Counted from the stretch's first letter, positions 45,210-57,440 are shown. The stretch: DNA of 64,000 bases from Synaphobranchus kaupii (GCA_029718625.1 CM056380.1:109405157-109469156); one strand, 5' to 3'. Notes: generated by a model from the sequence alone, not told the origin. Translations and numbers: made by a program.

Positions 45210-46167
45210 TCTGCCGCACGCTGAGGTTCAGGAGCGGAGAGTGACTGAGCCAGTTTCAGTGAAACTTTTTGTTTGGAAGGAGGCGTGGAAGAATGCACGC
45301 TATGACTAAACTTCAGGCTGAACCGGTATTCCCGGTTAACGACGGAACTGAACGGGCTTGTGCCGATGACTGAGCGTCGCTGCTGGTGAACATTCTTTTA
45401 TTCTTTAAACTTTTCTACTGTTCTTGGGAATCATTTTTAACATTTCACCTTTATTATATCTACAGCCTACACTTACTGTGAAGAGATGAGGCCTGCAAAT
45501 AAGCCGTTTAAAGGGTGCAATATACTGTAGATCACTATTATTTGTAAGAGGAACTGAGGACAGATTATTATCAATGCTAAAATCAGCCCCATCAGGCCTC
45601 ATAACCAGATCTGTAGGATGAAAGAGACTTTATGTAGTAGACTGAGCATGTGCAGATCAGTGGCTGTGTCCGAATTAGCACCCTTCCATACTATTGAGTA
45701 TGCATGTTGAGAAGACATGCTAAATGTAGTATACAGTGGTGTTCAAAAGAATAGCAGGACAACATCAGTAACCTGATGAACCACTGTTATTAGTAGTAGT
45801 GATATTTCTGCATGGCAAATAATTTACTTGTAGATGTAGTAGTGTAATAGAAAAACAACAGAACCAACTGTCATGACATGCACGCTGCTTGTTCTGAGCA
45901 ATTGACTCATTCATTGAAAGGGACGTGTTCAAATTAATAGCAGTGTGGAGTTTAATTAGGGAATTCATTCATTCTGTGAAAAAAAAATAAAAAAACAGGT
46001 CAAACAGGTATTCCACAGGTAAACAGGTGATGCCATCATGATTCTGTATAAAAGGATATCAAAAGACTCCTGATATCTTATTTCCAGGTACTCTTAGAAG
46101 CAATACTATAACCTCTCTGGATTTAAATGGATCGCTATGGGAATTGGGGGGTGGGACTAGATTAAGC
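45210..46167. other. TRIM 5' flank with decayed DNA-transposon pieces
   Basis: CAGTGGCTGTGTCCGAATTA at about 45659 resembles a hAT-type end. CAGTGGTGTTCAAAAGAATA at 45734 and GTGTTCAAATTAATAGCAG at 45926 resemble Tc1/mariner-type sequence in direct orientation. None has a complete boundary. No TATA box near the TRIM start. Confidence 0.35.
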
Positions 46168-46505
46168 TGTAAATTACACTGGAATAGTATGGAACACATG
46201 GTTGGCTAAATGGCTGTAAGTCAACAAGGGTCTGAGGTATCAAACAAGCCTTAAACCATCACTCTGCTGCCAGAAATACAGTAGATATGGATGGATAACT
46301 TGAAGGGTTTCTTCTCCTGACTTATTTTTCCAGAGTTCAATAGGAAAATTTGTCAGGAGAAACAACCCTTCAAGTGATCCATCCATATCTACTGCATATC
46401 TGGCAGCAGAGTGATGGTTTGAGGCTCGTTTGATACCTCAGACCCTTGTTGACTTACAGCCATTTAGCCAACCATGGGTTCCATACTATTCCTGTGTAAA
46501 TTACA
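46168..46505. repeat. Near-perfect long hairpin (153-bp arms, 32-bp loop)
   Basis: Left arm 46168-46320 and right arm 46353-46505 are reverse complements over 153 bases with about ten mismatches and no length difference. The loop is 46321-46352. No coding capacity and no terminal features of a known family were recognised. Transcription would give a long double-stranded hairpin RNA. Confidence 0.9.
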
Positions 46506-46528
46506 ACTCATTTATTTTCTCATTAATT

Positions 46529-47007
46529 TTTATTTTTATTGAGAATATCAATCAGTTAACATTACATTACTGTCAATTAGCAGACGCTTTTATCCAAAGC
46601 AACATACAATAAGTGCATACAGAAAGGCCCGGGCCGTGTCCGAATACGACCCCTACACCCTTTTGAGGGCGCATATTTGAGACCACTTCGTCAAAAAGCT
46701 TTTGTGTGGGCGACTTTTTCTCACAAATGGGGGCACTTAAAATACCAGGATGAACCCCTTATTTCCAGGGTTTTGTTGAGGGAATTCAGGAGCACACTCA
46801 TCTGCAGAACGGTGCACTCATCCGACAATTTCAGCAAGTAACCCGGAAGTAAAAATGTAAAAGAGCGGCTAGGCATATCTATGGTACAAGAGTGGGTCAT
46901 ATTACAAAATCATTTTATTTTTGTTAATTCAATCTTCATTCATAATCTACACTTTGTAACAATAGGCATATGTTAACTGATTGATATTCTCAATAAAAAA
47001 ATAAAAA
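46529..47007. mobile_element. Inverted-ended element with an L2/SINE-type tail inside
   Basis: TTGAGAATATCAATCAGTTA (46538-46557) and its inverse TAACTGATTGATATTCTCAA (46974-46993) bracket the interval. Immediately inside the left end is AGCAGACGCTTTTATCCAAA, an L2/SINE-type tail. The rest (46640-46860) belongs to a dispersed repeat also present at 57150-57345. Confidence 0.45.
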
Positions 47008-47110
47008 TAAATATTACAAACTACTTCCTCACTAGTTTGGAAAGAGTTTTGTGGGATTTCTTTCGCACACTGCTTGCAAAGTGGGGACAGGGCACATAGC
47101 AGACAGGGTA
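46640..47110 (+). repeat. Dispersed repeat, copy A
   Basis: Shares GAGGGCGCATATTTGAG, ATGGGGGCACTTAAAAT, GGAGCACACTCATC and TACTTCCTCACTAGTTTGGA with 57150-57430, same orientation; copy B lacks an internal stretch. Family unknown. Confidence 0.6.
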
Positions 47111-47757
47111 GCCCTGGGATGCATCCCAATATTCTTCACTCCCCACCTCCTTTCCTCCACTCCCCCACTACCACTCCTCTCCTACCCGGAAGTATGCAAA
47201 ACTGCCTGAACATTTCGAGTACAAGTATTTACATGTACAGTATACAATGTACATGACATTGCGGTTTGCGTCAAGACATTAAATAATATGTAACCATTAA
47301 TACGTAATTAAGATTTAATCAGCAACATTAGATTAAAAAACAAAGTTCCGTTTCCGGGACACGGAGTAGAGGTGGTAGTGGAGGAAAAGAGGGTCCATTT
47401 TTCAACGCACCCCGTGTCTCCCAGTGGGCTGTATGTATAGTATACTGAGCACGTGCAGACCAGTCTCCCAGTGGATTGGACAGATTTGGGAGGAGCAGAG
47501 GACAGGATTAGGCTAAAGCCCCACAGAAGGCGGTAAAATCGCATACCATCGCTCTCTCCTCCCACAATCGCTCGTTTGTGGGCGTGTTCCATTTTTAAAG
47601 CACCATGTTTGTTAAATTAAATCTTCTATGGGATTCTATGGGAAATCCACACAGCAATAATTACCGGGTCGTCCCGCACAATACCAGCAATGGGGAATTA
47701 CATTTGAAAAGGGGAACAATTTATAAGTCTGATCTTTAATCGGATTGCTTCGCATCG
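47111..47757. other. Left flank of the G-rich satellite, with one isolated monomer
   Basis: Non-coding. At 47479-47506 a single copy of the satellite monomer (GACAGATTTGGGAGGAGCAG then AGGACAGG) occurs in otherwise unique sequence, about 250 bases before the array. Confidence 0.7.
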
Positions 47758-50700
47758 CAAGGTTTGGGGTTTGGGAGGAGCAGAGGACAGGTTTGGGTTT
47801 GGGAGGAGCAGGGGACAGGTTTGGGAGGAGCAGAGGACAGGTTTGGGTTTGGGAGGAGCAGAGGACAGGTTTGGGAGGAGCAGAGGACAGGTTTGGGAGG
47901 AGCAGAGGCCAAGTTTGGGAGGAGCAGGGGACAGGTTTGGGAGGAGCAGGGGACAGGTTTGGGGGGAGCAGAGGACAGGTTTGGGAGGAGCAGAGGACAG
48001 GTTTGGGAGGAGCAGGGGACAGGTTTGGGAGGAGCAGAGGCCAAGTTTGGGAGGAGCAGAGGCCAAGTTTGGGAGGAGCAGGGGACAGGTTTGGGAGGAG
48101 CAGGGGACAGGTTTGGGGGGAGCAGAGGACAGGTTTGGGAGGAGCAGAGGACAGGTTTGGGAGGAGCAGGGGACAGGTTTGGGGGGAGCAGAGGACAGGT
48201 TTGGGAGGAGCAGGGGACAGGTTTGGGATGAGCAGGGGACAGGTTTGGGAGGAGCAGGGGACAGGTTTGGGAGGAGCAGAGGACAGGTTTGGGAGGAGCA
48301 GAGGACAGGTTTGGGTTTGGGAGGAGCAGAGGACAGGTTTGGGGGGAGCAGAGGACAGGTTTGGGAGGAGCAGGGGACAGGTTTGGGGGGAGCAGAGGAC
48401 AGGTTTGGGGGGAGCAGAGGACAGGTTTGGGAGGAGCAGAGGACAGGTTTGGGTTTGGGAGGAGCAGGGGACAGGTTTGGGGGGAGCAGAGGACAGGTTT
48501 GGGAGGAGCAGGGGACAGGTTTGGGGGGAGCAGAGGACAGGTTTGGGGGGAGCAGAGGACAGGTTTGGGGGGAGCAGAGGACAGGTTTGGGAGGAGCAGA
48601 GGACAGGTTTGGGTTTGGGAGGAGCAGGGGACAGGTTTGGGAGGAGCAGAGGACAGGTTTGGGGGGAGCAGAGGACAGGTTTGGGAGGAGCAGGGGACAG
48701 GTTTGGGGGGAGCAGAGGACAGGTTTGGGGGGAGCAGAGGACAGGTTTGGGAGGAGCAGAGGACAGGTTTGGGTTTGGGAGGAGCAGGGGACAGGTTTGG
48801 GGGGAGCAGAGGACAGGTTTGGGAGGAGCAGGGGACAGGTTTGGGGGGAGCAGAGGACAGGTTTGGGGGGAGCAGAGGACAGGTTTGGGGGGAGCAGAGG
48901 ACAGGTTTGGGAGGAGCAGAGGACAGGTTTGGGTTTGGGAGGAGCAGGGGACAGGTTTGGGAGGAGCAGAGGACAGGTTTGGGGGGAGCAGAGGACAGGT
49001 TTGGGAGGAGCAGAGGACAGGTTTGGGAGGAGCAGAGGACAGGTTTGGGAGGAGCAGGGGACAGGTTTGGGAGGAGCAGGGGACAGGTTTGGGGGGAGCA
49101 GAGGACAGGTTTGGGAGGAGCAGAGGACAGGTTTGGGGGGAGCAGAGGACAGGTTTGGGAGGAGCAGGGGACAGGTTTGGGAGGAGCAGAGGACAGGTTT
49201 GGGATGAGCAGGGGACAGGTTTGGGAGGAGCAGGGGACAGGTTTGGGAGGAGCAGGGGACAGGTTTGGGAGGAGCAGGGGACAGGTTTGGGTTTGGGAGG
49301 AGCAGGGGACAGGTTTGGGGGGAGCAGAGGACAGGTTTGGGAGGAGCAGGGGACAGGTTTGGGAGGAGCAGGGGACAGGTTTGGGAGGAGCAGAGGACAG
49401 GTTTGGGAGGAGCAGAGGCCAAGTTTGGGAGGAGCAGGGGACAGGTTTGGGAGGAGCAGGGGACAGGTTTGGGGGGAGCAGAGGACAGGTTTGGGAGGAG
49501 CAGAGGACAGGTTTGGGAGGAGCAGGGGACAGGTTTGGGGGGAGCAGAGGACAGGTTTGGGAGGAGCAGGGGACAGGTTTGGGATGAGCAGGGGACAGGT
49601 TTGGGAGGAGCAGGGGACAGGTTTGGGAGGAGCAGAGGACAGGTTTGGGAGGAGCAGAGGACAGGTTTGGGTTTGGGAGGAGCAGAGGACAGGTTTGGGG
49701 GGAGCAGAGGACAGGTTTGGGAGGAGCAGGGGACAGGTTTGGGGGGAGCAGAGGACAGGTTTGGGGGGAGCAGAGGACAGGTTTGGGGGGAGCAGAGGAC
49801 AGGTTTGGGAGGAGCAGAGGACAGGTTTGGGTTTGGGAGGAGCAGGGGACAGGTTTGGGAGGAGCAGAGGACAGGTTTGGGGGGAGCAGAGGACAGGTTT
49901 GGGAGGAGCAGGGGACAGGTTTGGGAGGAGCAGAGGCCAAGTTTGGGAGGAGCAGAGGCCAAGTTTGGGAGGAGCAGGGGACAGGTTTGGGAGGAGCAGG
50001 GGACAGGTTTGGGGGGAGCAGAGGACAGGTTTGGGAGGAGCAGAGGACAGGTTTGGGAGAGCAGGGGACAGGTTTGGGGGGAGCAGAGGACAGGTTTGGG
50101 AGGAGCAGGGGACAGGTTTGGGATGAGCAGGGGACAGGTTTGGGAGGAGCAGGGGACAGGTTTGGGAGGAGCAGAGGACAGGTTTGGGAGGAGCAGAGGA
50201 CAGGTTTGGGTTTGGGAGGAGCAGAGGACAGGTTTGGGGGGAGCAGAGGACAGGTTTGGGAGGAGCAGGGGACAGGTTTGGGGGGAGCAGAGGACAGGTT
50301 TGGGGGGAGCAGAGGACAGGTTTGGGGGGAGCAGAGGACAGGTTTGGGAGGAGCAGAGGACAGGTTTGGGTTTGGGAGGAGCAGGGGACAGGTTTGGGAG
50401 GAGCAGAGGACAGGTTTGGGGGGAGCAGAGGACAGGTTTGGGAGGAGCAGGGGACAGGTTTGGGAGGAGCAGGGGACAGGTTTGGGAGGAGCAGAAGACA
50501 GGTTTGGGAGGAGCAGAGGCCAAGTTTGGGAGGAGCAGGGGACAGGTTTGGGAGGAGCAGGGGACAGGTTTGGGGGGAGCAGAGGACAGGTTTGGGAGGA
50601 GCAGAGGACAGGTTTGGGAGGAGCAGGGGACAGGTTTGGGGGGAGCAGAGGACAGGTTTGGGAGGAGCAGGGGACAGGTTTGGGATGAGCAGGGGACAGG

Positions 50701-53700
50701 TTTGGGAGGAGCAGGGGACAGGTTTGGGAGGAGCAGAGGACAGGTTTGGGAGGAGCAGAGGACAGGTTTGGGTTTGGGAGGAGCAGAGGACAGGTTTGGG
50801 GGAGCAGAGGACAGGTTTGGGAGGAGCAGGGGACAGGTTTGGGGGGGAGCAGAGGACAGGTTTGGGGGGAGCAGAGGACAGGTTTGGGGGGAGCAGAGGA
50901 CAGGTTTGGGAGGAGCAGAGGACAGGTTTGGGTTTGGGAGGAGCAGGGGACAGGTTTGGGAGGAGCAGAGGACAGGTTTGGGGGGAGCAGAGGACAGGTT
51001 TGGGAGGAGCAGGGGACAGGTTTGGGAGGAGCAGAGGCCAAGTTTGGGAGGAGCAGAGGCCAAGTTTGGGAGGAGCAGGGGACAGGTTTGGGAGGAGCAG
51101 GGGACAGGTTTGGGGGGAGCAGAGGACAGGTTTGGGAGGAGCAGAGGACAGGTTTGGGAGGAGCAGGGGACAGGTTTGGGGGGAGCAGAGGACAGGTTTG
51201 GGAGGAGCAGGGGACAGGTTTGGGATGAGCAGGGGACAGGTTTGGGAGGAGCAGGGGACAGGTTTGGGAGGAGCAGAGGACAGGTTTGGGAGGAGCAGAG
51301 GACAGGTTTGGGTTTGGGAGGAGCAGAGGACAGGTTTGGGGGGAGCAGAGGACAGGTTTGGGAGGAGCAGGGGACAGGTTTGGGGGGAGCAGAGGACAGG
51401 TTTGGGGGGAGCAGAGGACAGGTTTGGGGGGAGCAGAGGACAGGTTTGGGAGGAGCAGAGGACAGGTTTGGGTTTGGGAGGAGCAGGGGACAGGTTTGGG
51501 AGGAGCAGAGGACAGGTTTGGGGGGAGCAGAGGACAGGTTTGGGAGGAGCAGGGGACAGGTTTGGGAGGAGCAGAGGACAGGTTTGGGAGGAGCAGAGGA
51601 CAGGTTTGGGAGGAGCAGGGGACAGGTTTGGGAGGAGCAGGGGACAGGTTTGGGGGGAGCAGAGGACAGGTTTGGGAGGAGCAGAGGACAGGTTTGGGGG
51701 GAGCAGAGGACAGGTTTGGGAGGAGCAGGGGACAGGTTTGGGAGGAGCAGAGGACAGGTTTGGGATGAGCAGGGGACAGGTTTGGGAGGAGCAGGGGACA
51801 GGTTTGGGAGGAGCAGGGGACAGGTTTGGGAGGAGCAGGGGACAGGTTTGGGAGGAGCAGGGGACAGGTTTGGGGGGAGCAGAGGACAGGTTTGGGAGGA
51901 GCAGGGGACAGGTTTGGGAGGAGCAGAGGACAGGTTTGGGAGGAGCAGAGGCCAAGTTTGGGAGGAGCAGGGGACAGGTTTGGGAGGAGCAGGGGACAGG
52001 TTTGGGGGGGAGCAGAGGACAGGTTTGGGAGGAGCAGAGGACAGGTTTGGGAGGAGCAGGGGACAGGTTTGGGGGGAGCAGAGGACAGGTTTGGGAGGAG
52101 CAGGGGACAGGTTTGGGATGAGCAGGGGACAGGTTTGGGAGGAGCAGGGGACAGGTTTGGGAGGAGCAGAGGACAGGTTTGGGAGGAGCAGAGGACAGGT
52201 TTGGGTTTGGGAGGAGCAGAGGACAGGTTTGGGGGAGCAGAGGACAGGTTTGGGAGGAGCAGGGGACAGGTTTGGGGGGAGCAGAGGACAGGTTTGGGGG
52301 GAGCAGAGGACAGGTTTGGGGGGAGCAGAGGACAGGTTTGGGAGGAGCAGGGGACAGGTTTGGGTTTGGGAGGAGCAGGGGACAGGTTTGGGAGGAGCAG
52401 AGGACAGGTTTGGGGGGAGCAGAGGACAGGTTTGGGAGGAGCAGGGGACAGGTTTGGGAGGAGCAGAGGACAGGTTTGGGAGGAGCAGAGGACAGGTTTG
52501 GGAGGAGCAGAGGACAGGTTTGGGAGGAGCAGGGGGCAGGTTTGGGAGGAGCAGAGGACAGGTTTGGGAGGAGCAGAGGACAGGTTTGGGAGGAGCAGGG
52601 ACAGGTTTGGGAGGAGCAGGGACAGGTTTGGGTTTGGGAGGAGCAGGGGACGTTTGGGAGGAGCAGAGGACAGGTTTGGGAGGAGCAGGGGACAGGTTTG
52701 GGAGGAGCAGGGGACAGGTTTGGGAGGAGCAGAGGACAGGTTTGGGAGGAGCAGAGGACAGGTTTGGGTTTGGGAGGAGCAGAGGACAGGTTTGGGGGGA
52801 GCAGAGGACAGGTTTGGGAGGAGCAGGGGACAGGTTTGGGAGGAGCAGAGGACAGGTTTGGGAGGAGCAGAGGACAGGTTTGGGAGGAGCAGAGGACAGG
52901 TTTGGGAGGAGCAGGGGACAGGTTTGGGAGGAGAGCAGGGGACAGGTTTGGGAGGAGCAGAGGACAGGTTTGGGAGGAGCAGAGGACAGGTTTGGGTTTG
53001 GGAGGAGCAGAGGACAGGTTTGGGGGGAGCAGAGGACAGGTTTGGGTTTGGGAGGAGCAGGGGACAGGTTTGGGAGGAGCAGAGGACAGGTTTGGGGGGA
53101 GCAGAGGACAGGTTTGGGAGGAGCAGGGGACAGGTTTGGGATGAGCAGGGGACAGGTTTGGGAGGAGCAGGGGACAGGTTTGGGAGGAGCAGAGGACAGG
53201 TTTGGGAGGAGCAGAGGACAGGTTTGGGAGGAGCAGAGGACAGGTTTGGGTTTGGGAGGAGCAGAGGACAGGTTTGGGGGGAGCAGAGGACAGGTTTGGG
53301 AGGAGCAGGGGACAGGTTTGGGGGGAGCAGAGGACAGGTTTGGGGGGAGCAGAGGACAGGTTTGGGGGGAGCAGAGGACAGGTTTGGGAGGAGCAGAGGA
53401 CAGGTTTGGGTTTGGGAGGAGCAGGGGACAGGTTTGGGAGGAGCAGAGGACAGGTTTGGGGGGAGCAGAGGACAGGTTTGGGAGGAGCAGGGGACAGGTT
53501 TGGGAGGAGCAGAGGACAGGTTTGGGAGGAGCAGAGGACAGGTTTGGGAGGAGCAGAGGACAGGTTTGGGAGGAGCAGGGGACAGGTTTGGGAGGAGCAG
53601 GGGACAGGTTTGGGGGGAGCAGAGGACAGGTTTGGGAGGAGCAGAGGACAGGTTTGGGGGGAGCAGAGGACAGGTTTGGGAGGAGCAGGGGACAGGTTTG

Positions 53701-55870
53701 GGAGGAGCAGAGGACAGGTTTGGGATGAGCAGGGGACAGGTTTGGGAGGAGCAGGGGACAGGTTTGGGAGGAGCAGGGGACAGGTTTGGGAGGAGCAGGG
53801 GACAGGTTTGGGAGGAGCAGGGGACAGGTTTGGGAGGAGCAGGGGACAGGTTTGGGGGGAGCAGAGGACAGGTTTGGGAGGAGCAGGGGACAGGTTTGGG
53901 AGGAGCAGAGGACAGGTTTGGGAGGAGCAGAGGCCAAGTTTGGGAGGAGCAGGGGACAGGTTTGGGAGGAGCAGGGGACAGGTTTGGGGGGAGCAGAGGA
54001 CAGGTTTGGGAGGAGCAGAGGACAGGTTTGGGAGGAGCAGGGGACAGGTTTGGGGGGAGCAGAGGACAGGTTTGGGAGGAGCAGGGGACAGGTTTGGGAT
54101 GAGCAGGGGACAGGTTTGGGAGGAGCAGGGGACAGGTTTGGGAGGAGCAGAGGACAGGTTTGGGAGGAGCAGAGGACAGGTTTGGGTTTGGGAGGAGCAG
54201 AGGACAGGTTTGGGGGGAGCAGAGGACAGGTTTGGGAGGAGCAGGGGACAGGTTTGGGGGGAGCAGAGGACAGGTTTGGGGGGAGCAGAGGACAGGTTTG
54301 GGGGGAGCAGAGGACAGGTTTGGGAGGAGCAGAGGACAGGTTTGGGTTTGGGAGGAGCAGGGGACAGGTTTGGGAGGAGCAGAGGACAGGTTTGGGGGGG
54401 AGCAGAGGACAGGTTTGGGAGGAGCAGGGGACAGGTTTGGGAGGAGCAGAGGACAGGTTTGGGAGGAGCAGAGGACAGGTTTGGGAGGAGCAGAGGACAG
54501 GTTTGGGAGGAGCAGGGGGCAGGTTTGGGAGGAGCAGAGGACAGGTTTGGGAGGAGCAGAGGACAGGTTTGGGAGGAGCAGGGGACAGGTTTGGGAGGAG
54601 CAGGGGACAGGTTTGGGAGGAGCAGAGGACAGGTTTGGGAGGAGCAGGGGACAGGTTTGGGAGGAGCAGGGGACAGGTTTGGGAGGAGCAGAGGACAGGT
54701 TTGGGAGGAGCAGAGGACAGGTTTGGGTTTGGGAGGAGCAGAGGACAGGTTTGGGGGGGAGCAGAGGACAGGTTTGGGAGGAGCAGGGGACAGGTTTGGG
54801 AGGAGCAGAGGACAGGTTTGGGAGGAGCAGAGGACAGGTTTGGGAGGAGCAGAGGACAGGTTTGGGAGGAGCAGGGGACAGGTTTGGGAGGAGCAGGGGA
54901 CAGGTTTGGGAGGAGCAGAGGACAGGTTTGGGAGGAGCAGAGGACAGGTTTGGGTTTGGGAGGAGCAGAGGACAGGTTTGGGGGGAGCAGAGGACAGGTT
55001 TGGGTTTGGGAGGAGCAGGGGACAGGTTTGGGAGGAGCAGAGGACAGGTTTGGGGGGAGCAGAGGACAGGTTTGGGGGGAGCAGAGGACAGGTTTGGGAG
55101 GAGCAGGGGACAGGTTTGGGAGGAGCAGAGGACAGGTTTGGGAGGAGCAGAGGACAGGTTTGGGAGGAGCAGAGGACAGGTTTGGGAGGAGCAGGGGACA
55201 GGTTTGGGTTTGGGAGGAGCAGGGGACAGGTTTGGGAGGAGCAGAGGACAGGTTTGGGGGGAGCAGAGGACAGGTTTGGGAGGAGCAGAGGACAGGTTTG
55301 GGAGGAGCAGGGGACAGGTTTGGGAGGAGCAGGGGACAGGTTTGGGTTTGGGAGGAGCAGGGGACAGGTTTGGGAGGAGCAGAGGACAGGTTTGGGAGGA
55401 GCAGGGGACAGGTTTGGGAGGAGCAGAGGACAGGTTTGGGAGGAGCAGAGGACAGGTTTGGGAGGAGCAGGGGACAGGTTTGGGAGGAGCAGGGGACAGG
55501 TTTGGGAGGAGCAGGGGACAGGTTTGGGAGGAGCAGAGGACAGGTTTGGGAGGAGCAGGGGACAGGTTTGGGAGGAGCAGGGGACAGGTTTGGGAGGAGC
55601 AGGGGACAGGTTTGGGTTTGGGAGGAGCAGGGGACAGGTTTGGGAGGAGCAGAGGACAGGTTTGGGAGGAGCAGGGGACAGGTTTGGGAGGAGCAGAGGA
55701 CAGGTTTGGGAGGAGCAGAGGACAGGTTTGGGAGGAGCAGAGGACAGGTTTGGGAGGAGCAGGGGACAGGTTTGGGAGGAGCAGGGGACAGGTTTGGGAG
55801 GAGCAGAGGACAGGTTTGGGAGGAGCAGAGGACAGGTTTGGGAGGAGCAGAGGACAGGTTTGGGAGGAGG
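47758..55870 (+). repeat. 8.1-kb G-rich tandem array: 22-bp monomer with higher-order period of about 540 bp
   Basis: About 360 monomers of GGTTTGGGAGGAGCAG followed by RGGACA. Variants recur in fixed order: GGGGGGAGC, GGGATGAGC, GAGGCCAAG and a 6-base GTTTGG insertion. The GGGATGAGC marker appears about every 540 bases (49580, 50119, 50690, 51229, 51764), corresponding to 24 monomers plus two 6-base insertions. All G-rich sequence is on plus. The monomer lacks stops and 22 is 1 modulo 3, so all plus frames and the minus frames stay open for thousands of bases; the resulting 700-2730-residue proteins are artefacts of the repeat. Confidence 0.97.
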
Positions 55871-56111
55871 GGTGAAGGGAGTGCAGGCACCTAATCAACA
55901 GGGTGTCCGTAGGAGAGCCGGGAATCCCCTCAGCACAACTCCCAACGAGCCGGCTGAAAACGGCCGATTATCACCTGAGGAACACGATCCCAACTGCCAC
56001 CTGCACGGCCACAGGCTCCTCCCACAGCTTCCCTGAGACAAGAACAGGAGCAACAGCAGCATAGGGACGCAGTATTTACCCCTCATTTTCAGTGTCAACT
56101 AACCCTAAACC
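55871..56111. other. Right flank of the satellite
   Basis: Unique non-coding sequence with GC-rich stretches. Sequence shift is abrupt after GGTTTGGGAGGAG. Confidence 0.5.
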
Positions 56112-56941
56112 CAGTGGCGTACCGTGGGAGTAGAACTAGGCCTTCTGTAAACTTACCTTTAACGGATGATCACTCTCAATCTGTTTCCGTTTACTTTTCC
56201 TGATTGTCAATCAAATAATTGATTCACTCAATAACCAAGAACAAGAAGTAAATTGTTAGGCTACCAAGTTATTTTGAGATAGCATTATTTTTCTGTGCAA
56301 CAAACTTGTGTTGCATTTTTTGTATATCAACATTTATGATGTGTTATCATGCGAAGATTCTGACTTTTAAATGCTCCATGTTTAAATGTTCAACGTAGAT
56401 TTTCGTAAATGAGTATTTATAGCCTGTATTATGCGCTGCTCTCAACGATTCGAGACACTTAAGAGGCTGTCCTCTTTAAATTTATGCTTTCTAATGTTTA
56501 AATCGCTTTGACTAATTTTAGTGTCGTCTTAAAATTAATTACATTCTTTAACGCATTCAGATTATTGCCTGATCCTTGTTAAACAATCTTAAGTTGTCTC
56601 TGTCGTTATCATTTCTAAATCATTATAGGCTACAAATTGGTCTTGATTATTCAGAGAATGAATGGATCGATTGTTAGGTTACTGAATCGAAATAAACGGA
56701 AACAACGCGCTTTTTTTTTCCAACGAGCAGGCCGTCGCTGCATATATTTAAGTGCTACCCATTTTATGACGCAAAGAAAAATACTAGCAGAGAAAAACTT
56801 TATATTCATTGATGTTTGTTATTCAGTTATTGAATTGCTTGATTGATAATTAAGAACTATAAGTAGAAATAGGTTGAGAGTAATATCCGTATAAAGGTAA
56901 GGTTACCGAAGGCCTATTTTACAGCCGACGTTACACCACTG
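56112..56941. mobile_element. hAT-like non-autonomous element with perfect 8-bp duplication
   Basis: Left end CAGTGGCGTACCGTGGGAG and inverted right end CAGTGGTGTAACGTCGGC start imperfect inverted repeats of about 65 bases (both continue TAGGCCTTC-GTAA, CTTACCTTTA and CGGAT). CCTAAACC flanks both sides (56104-56111, 56942-56949). 830 bases, no transposase ORF. Confidence 0.85.
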
Positions 56942-57149
56942 CCTAAACCTTAAGACACCATACACTACGAATATGCACCCCCCCCCAAAGTTTGTTTCTA
57001 ATCCAAATTTAGAATGCCATTTTGCAACATTTGTAGGTCTGTCCCATAGCTGTATTGACTTGTGTAAATGGGGGAGAGTGTATTTGAGCGGGCACACACA
57101 GCTGTGGCCTAGTGCCTATGAATGAATGTAAATGACTCCAGCCATGACC

Positions 57150-57440
57150 AAATAATGATCCCTTGACCCCTTTGAGGGCGCATATTTGAGTCAACTTCGT
57201 CAAATCTTTTGAGTGGGCGAGTTATTCTCATAAATGGGGGCACTTAAAATCCCCGGATGAAACCCTTATTTCTGTGGTTTTGTTGAGGGGATTCAGGAGC
57301 ACACTCATCCTACAATTTCAGGAAGTAAACCGGAAATAACTTGTACAAGAGCAGGACATATTACAAACTACTTGCTCACTAGTTTGGAAAGTTTCGCTGG
57401 ATTTCTTTCACACACTCCTTGCAAAGTGAGGAGAGGCACA
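57150..57440 (+). repeat. Dispersed repeat, copy B
   Basis: Counterpart of 46640-47110, separated from it by the satellite and the hAT element. Confidence 0.6.

Noticed and set aside
45734..45945. Tc1/mariner element
   Set aside because: Two GTGTTCAAA...AATAGCAG motifs are in direct, not inverted, orientation and no transposase or TA duplication could be defined.
47758..55870. Interstitial telomere-like array (GTTTGGG)
   Set aside because: GTTTGGG occurs once per 22-base monomer and never as consecutive TTAGGG; not telomeric.
47698..55890. Giant ORFs (to 2730 codons) on both strands
   Set aside because: They arise from a stop-free 22-base tandem repeat that keeps several frames open; no non-repetitive domain, start context or splice structure.
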